Part shown: piece by piece, positions 60,807-64,000 of the stretch
Layout of the letters: each line of letters starts with the position of its first letter
How positions within the stretch are numbered: the stretch's first letter is position 1
Assembly (NCBI GenBank): GCA_017429165.1
Contig: JAFRPL010000036.1
Location: 126,474 to 190,473, forward strand
Origin: Clostridia bacterium
GTDB taxonomy: Bacteria > Bacillota > Clostridia > Oscillospirales > CAG-382
Reading direction: 5' to 3'
Length of the DNA stretch: 64,000 bases
Position numbers and translations under genes: made by a program
The notes under the pieces: model-generated
Database searches by the model: none
Seen by the model: the letters and a program-made list of their open reading frames with translations, nothing else
What the model was told of the DNA's origin: nothing

Positions 60807-60978
60807 AATGAATATTACACCCACCTTCTCGGATTGAGTGGTCCGGGAAAAAGGTGGGTGCAATATTCATAAATGTACTATTTGTGTTTTTCTTCCGGTT
60901 TCTCTGATAAAAATCCGTTTAATCCTTCGAGCATGTTTACCGTCGCTGCCAAAAAGGTGGGTGCAATACTCATTAATG
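60807..60978. repeat. Iteron-like repeats between the VLP and polymerase genes
   Basis: Three copies of a core AAGGTGGGTGCAATA: inverted at 60807-60827, direct at 60848-60875 and at 60951-60978. The last two agree in 26 of 28 bases and are 103 bases apart; the first two form a perfect-looking large dyad. Likely protein-binding sites: a replication origin, a divergent promoter control or a recombination site. Confidence 0.7.
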
Positions 60979-61041
60979 ACGATTTTCGCGTTTCATCTTG
61001 AAAAATTCATAAAAATATGCTATACTTCCCCTTGAATCGAG

Positions 61042-64000
61042 GTGAGTGCCACGAAAACCAAATACAGGATCTACGAACTCTCCGCCCGTGCGATCATTCG
61101 GAACGCGAAAAAGGATGACGACGGGATTTATCAATACCATCTGAAGGAAGAAGCGACGCACAAGTGCATCGCTTTTTCGGCTCCCGAAACACAGGACGAC
61201 TGCGCGCTGTTCTATCAGACGATGGCGGTACTGCACAACGGGAAATTTAACGATTACGGCGTTGTGGAAGATCTGAAGGATATCATCGTATATATCGACT
61301 TCTCCAATATCTTCGATCGCAGAAGCAGTCAGAAGAAATACGTTGAACGTATCGAGAAAGCAAAAGCCATGTTCCGTCCCGAGGGGATCTATCTCGATCT
61401 CGGTAACGGCGGCGACAGATACGTCGCCTTTGAACGCTCGGCGAATATGAGCAGACACTCCCGGCTCTCCTTTATCCGCGAGGATTTTTACGAGCCGGTC
61501 AAAGAGCGCATCATGCTCGGTATGAAGATCGGCAAGTGCCAGCTTTCCAAGTTTTACGCCTACAACGGTCTGATCATGACGGACGGCTTCCGGGTCAACG
61601 ATACGTCGATATGGGATGATAAGAAAGTCATAGTTATAGATAATCCGACGACGACCGTTCACGGCGCGAATTACATTACGGTAAAGGACGACGGCAGCGA
61701 CAGACCGATGCGGCGTTACGACCGCGTAGAGAAATACGGAGATCTCGACGTTCTGGAGTTCGACGGCGAGGGTTTGATCTCTCCCGAATACGCGGACTTC
61801 ATCGATTACCTTTATTGCAAAAAGCATATCCATACGTCTTTCCAGATACGTATGCCGTATATCAAGGGCGTGGTGCACGAGGTCGATTTCAAAGGATTCC
61901 TCGCAGAGTTCGGCGTCACGGAGATAACGGATATATGGGGCAACGTTCATAATACGTCAGACGTTGCGATCATCCTCACGAAAAGTATGTTCAAAGGCTT
62001 CGGCTGGATGAAGGAAAACGGACTTTCGTGGGCGCAGTACCTTGAAAGGTGCAGGTATTACGATCACGCGCTGTATATTTCCGAGGTCGGACAGATCGAC
62101 TCCGAGGCGTTTACGAATATGAACTACCAGTTCCTCACCACGGCGGCGATACAGAGCGAGGAATTCCGTCCCGCCAATCTGCCGCTCGGATGGACTTACA
62201 GCCCCGAGCAGGATGAGCGCGACTGGATCACAAAGCCGACCGAAATACGGTATTACCGCCTGGTCGCCGATGAAGAATTCCGCCTGTGGTATTTCACCCG
62301 TAACGGCAAGCGCGAAAACGCGGGCGGCAAGGATAAAGCGTGGGCGGATATTCTCGGTAAAAATCCGAAATTCATAAACGAAAAAACGTTTACAAAAGAA
62401 ATGGAAGACCGCGCCGAGAGCGTTCTGAAGGATTACGCAATCGGCAGGCTCACCTCAGCCGGCGATACCAGATATTTGTCCGGCGATCTGATACGTTTCC
62501 TGCGTTATCTCGGCGGAGAGGCGCTTGACGGTCCGGCGGGTGTGAAAATATCCCGCGAGTATCTCGGCGAGGGTGAGTTTTACGCGCCGGGCGCCGCGTA
62601 CCGCACGACAGAATACTATACGCTTCTGCGAAATCCGCATATCGCCCGAAATGAAGAAGCCGTCGCAAGACCGATAGAAGAAGGATACTACCGCAAAAAG
62701 TATCTTTCTCATCTCAATTACGTCATTATGGTCGCGTCGGATACGCTGATCCCCGAACGGCTCGGCGGCGCGGACTTCGACGGCGACAAGATAAAGACTA
62801 TCGCCGACCCGCTGATGAACAGCTGCGTCGCGCGAAATTACAGAGGACTGCACTTCGACTATACCTCCGCACAGATCCCGGTTTTACACATTCCGTCCGC
62901 CGCGCCGCAGATACGTGACGCGAACGACTGGAAAGCGCGTTTTGAAACGGTGCGTTCTACCTTTGACGAGCGGATCGGACAAATATGCAACGCGGCGTTC
63001 AATCGCAGCATCATCGCGTACGATGAAAACTCGGATTCCAAGCTGCGCAAGCAAATGACGGAGGAAACCGAAACGCTTGAAATACTGACCGGACTTGAAA
63101 TCGACTCGGCGAAAAGCGGCGTCAAACCGGATATTGAAGAATACGTCGGATTCTTCTCGTTCGGCGTTCCGCGCAGTCCGTTTCTGATGTACAAAAACAT
63201 CGTCAACAGCAAGGACGGGCGGGAATGGTACGAGCCGACCGTTAAGGAAAAGCTCGAAACTTTCTTTGAGAATACCGATTGGGATGCGGTCAGCTCCAAC
63301 GTGGAAAAACTGCCGTATTACGCCCGGATGCTCGAAAAGAACACGCCGAAGCTGAAACCGAAGCCGGCAAGAGACGCGGAGTTGTTTTCCTTCGCAAAGA
63401 AAAGAGGCTGGGCGGACAAGCTCGATCCGAAGGCTCTGGAGCTTATGCGCGGTATTATTACCGATTACAACGAAGCGCTTCGCAGAATCCGCGTCAGCCG
63501 TATCAAGATCAAACAGATGACGCGCTGCGGCGATATCGAGCGCATCCTTTTCTCACGCGCACAGGATGAAGAATATACGACCGACGAACTCTACGGCGTA
63601 TTTCAGGAATCAAGCGCGGAAGAGATTCACGATATCCGCGCCGCGCTCGACCGTGAGAACTGGCATCTTCTGGACGAGGACGGACGTGAAGATTTCCTGT
63701 TGCGCTATCTTCCTTACAACAGGCACGAATATATCGACCTTTTCGCCGATTTCAGAAGCTTCGGTTTCCGTATCCTCTCGGATATCATCGCCGATCTTGA
63801 CGATATGTATCTTGCCGAGGAGAGAAAGAAAAACGCCGTCCGTACCGACACGGACAGCGAGCTAGTCAACGATATTATGAAGCACTATCTGAAAGGCAGA
63901 AGCCATGACTACCGCGATCAGGCGGCAAGCCGGACGCGGCTTTATCTGAACGAGCGGATCGACCCGGACACGGCACTGAAATGCGCCGTTGCGCTCAAAA
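61042..64000 (+). CDS. QDE-1/YonO-like single-chain RNA polymerase (partial, runs off window)
   Basis: Open for 986 codons without a stop to the window end. Two motifs of the eukaryotic-type RNA-dependent RNA polymerase family (Pfam RdRP; double-psi beta-barrel) are in order: F240-DGEGLISPEYA, matching (S/F)DGxGxISPxxA; FQIRMPYIKGV near 267-277, matching QxRxxGxKG; and GADFDGDK, the metal-binding DxDGD, at D578-F-D-G-D582. B. subtilis phage SPbeta YonO has the same DxDGD core. GTG 61042 is the only standard start near the N-terminus, but GAGGTGA is positioned for ACG at 61051. It is divergent from the parM unit and preceded by iteron-like repeats. The 3' end and C-terminal domain are outside the window. 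Confidence 0.85.
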   Translation, partial: MSATKTKYRIYELSARAIIRNAKKDDDGIYQYHLKEEATHKCIAFSAPETQDDCALFYQTMAVLHNGKFNDYGVVEDLKDIIVYIDFSNIFDRRSSQKKYVERIEKAKAMFRPEGIYLDLGNGGDRYVAFERSANMSRHSRLSFIREDFYEPVKERIMLGMKIGKCQLSKFYAYNGLIMTDGFRVNDTSIWDDKKVIVIDNPTTTVHGANYITVKDDGSDRPMRRYDRVEKYGDLDVLEFDGEGLISPEYADFIDYLYCKKHIHTSFQIRMPYIKGVVHEVDFKGFLAEFGVTEITDIWGNVHNTSDVAIILTKSMFKGFGWMKENGLSWAQYLERCRYYDHALYISEVGQIDSEAFTNMNYQFLTTAAIQSEEFRPANLPLGWTYSPEQDERDWITKPTEIRYYRLVADEEFRLWYFTRNGKRENAGGKDKAWADILGKNPKFINEKTFTKEMEDRAESVLKDYAIGRLTSAGDTRYLSGDLIRFLRYLGGEALDGPAGVKISREYLGEGEFYAPGAAYRTTEYYTLLRNPHIARNEEAVARPIEEGYYRKKYLSHLNYVIMVASDTLIPERLGGADFDGDKIKTIADPLMNSCVARNYRGLHFDYTSAQIPVLHIPSAAPQIRDANDWKARFETVRSTFDERIGQICNAAFNRSIIAYDENSDSKLRKQMTEETETLEILTGLEIDSAKSGVKPDIEEYVGFFSFGVPRSPFLMYKNIVNSKDGREWYEPTVKEKLETFFENTDWDAVSSNVEKLPYYARMLEKNTPKLKPKPARDAELFSFAKKRGWADKLDPKALELMRGIITDYNEALRRIRVSRIKIKQMTRCGDIERILFSRAQDEEYTTDELYGVFQESSAEEIHDIRAALDRENWHLLDEDGREDFLLRYLPYNRHEYIDLFADFRSFGFRILSDIIADLDDMYLAEERKKNAVRTDTDSELVNDIMKHYLKGRSHDYRDQAASRTRLYLNERIDPDTALKCAVALK

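Noticed and set aside
60973..61950. A 325-codon minus-strand frame
   Set aside because: It is the reverse shadow of the polymerase gene; it lacks a ribosome-binding site and recognizable motifs, while the plus strand carries family signatures.

Overview
The window looks like a chromosome segment of an uncultured, spore-forming Clostridia-type Firmicute, probably from an anaerobic gut or similar community. Evidence: a sporulation sigma factor G gene (7189-7959), a CwlD-like spore-cortex amidase (27538-28302), strong GGAGG ribosome-binding sites, consensus TTGACA/TATAAT promoters with 17-base spacers, and many clostridial gene families (BioY, DltA/B/C homologues, VTC-DUF4956 pair, DUF1858, BlaI-M56). 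No species can be named from sequence alone.

Layout. 1-10,950: biotin importer bioY, a CapA-type lipoprotein with cysteine repeats, a sodium:solute symporter, a 5'-nucleotidase-like phosphatase, fucO, sigG, and a zinc-ribbon membrane protein / response regulator / histidine kinase operon. 11,208-25,325: one apparent 14-kb transcription unit with a consensus promoter at its head and a strong terminator at its tail. It holds potABC, a transglutaminase-like lipid-anchored or membrane-anchored protein, a dltA-dltC-dltB-dltD-like acylation cassette, a small lipoprotein, potD, and a large family-10-like glycoside hydrolase lipoprotein. 25,475-34,530: minus-strand housekeeping genes (radA, cwlD, a cation-efflux transporter, fakA, a YesL-like protein, xerD-like recombinase, SpoIIM-like protein). 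34,957-39,322: an mtaD-ahcY-ferredoxin-cohesin operon suggesting S-adenosylhomocysteine recycling through a deaminated intermediate. 39,423-44,000: unknown proteins, a DUF1858 redox protein and a blaI/M56 operon with two dyads over its promoter. 44,100-44,680: two structured palindromic repeats. 44,683-53,917: FAD oxidoreductase, tRNA-Val, Gfo/Idh oxidoreductase, serC-serA, VTC-DUF4956, a sugar-type binding lipoprotein and an aminotransferase.

54,297-64,000 (continuing beyond the window) is the left part of an integrated, mobilizable genetic element of the Tn4451 type: large serine recombinase, TnpW, ParB, MOB relaxase, MobC-like accessory protein, a hairpin-rich candidate oriT, a ParM/ParR segregation pair with a dyad repeat cluster, a cysteine-rich VLP protein, and, on the opposite strand, a very large open frame running off the window end. 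This last gene encodes the two signature motifs of the eukaryotic QDE-1-type/YonO-type RNA polymerases (F-DGxGxISPxxA, then GADFDGD). It is the most striking item here: a single-chain double-psi-beta-barrel RNA polymerase relative carried as mobile-element cargo beside a plasmid-like segregation system, with iteron-like repeats in front. Three genes of the element (relaxase, MobC, polymerase) appear to start at ATT, ATT and possibly ACG rather than ATG.
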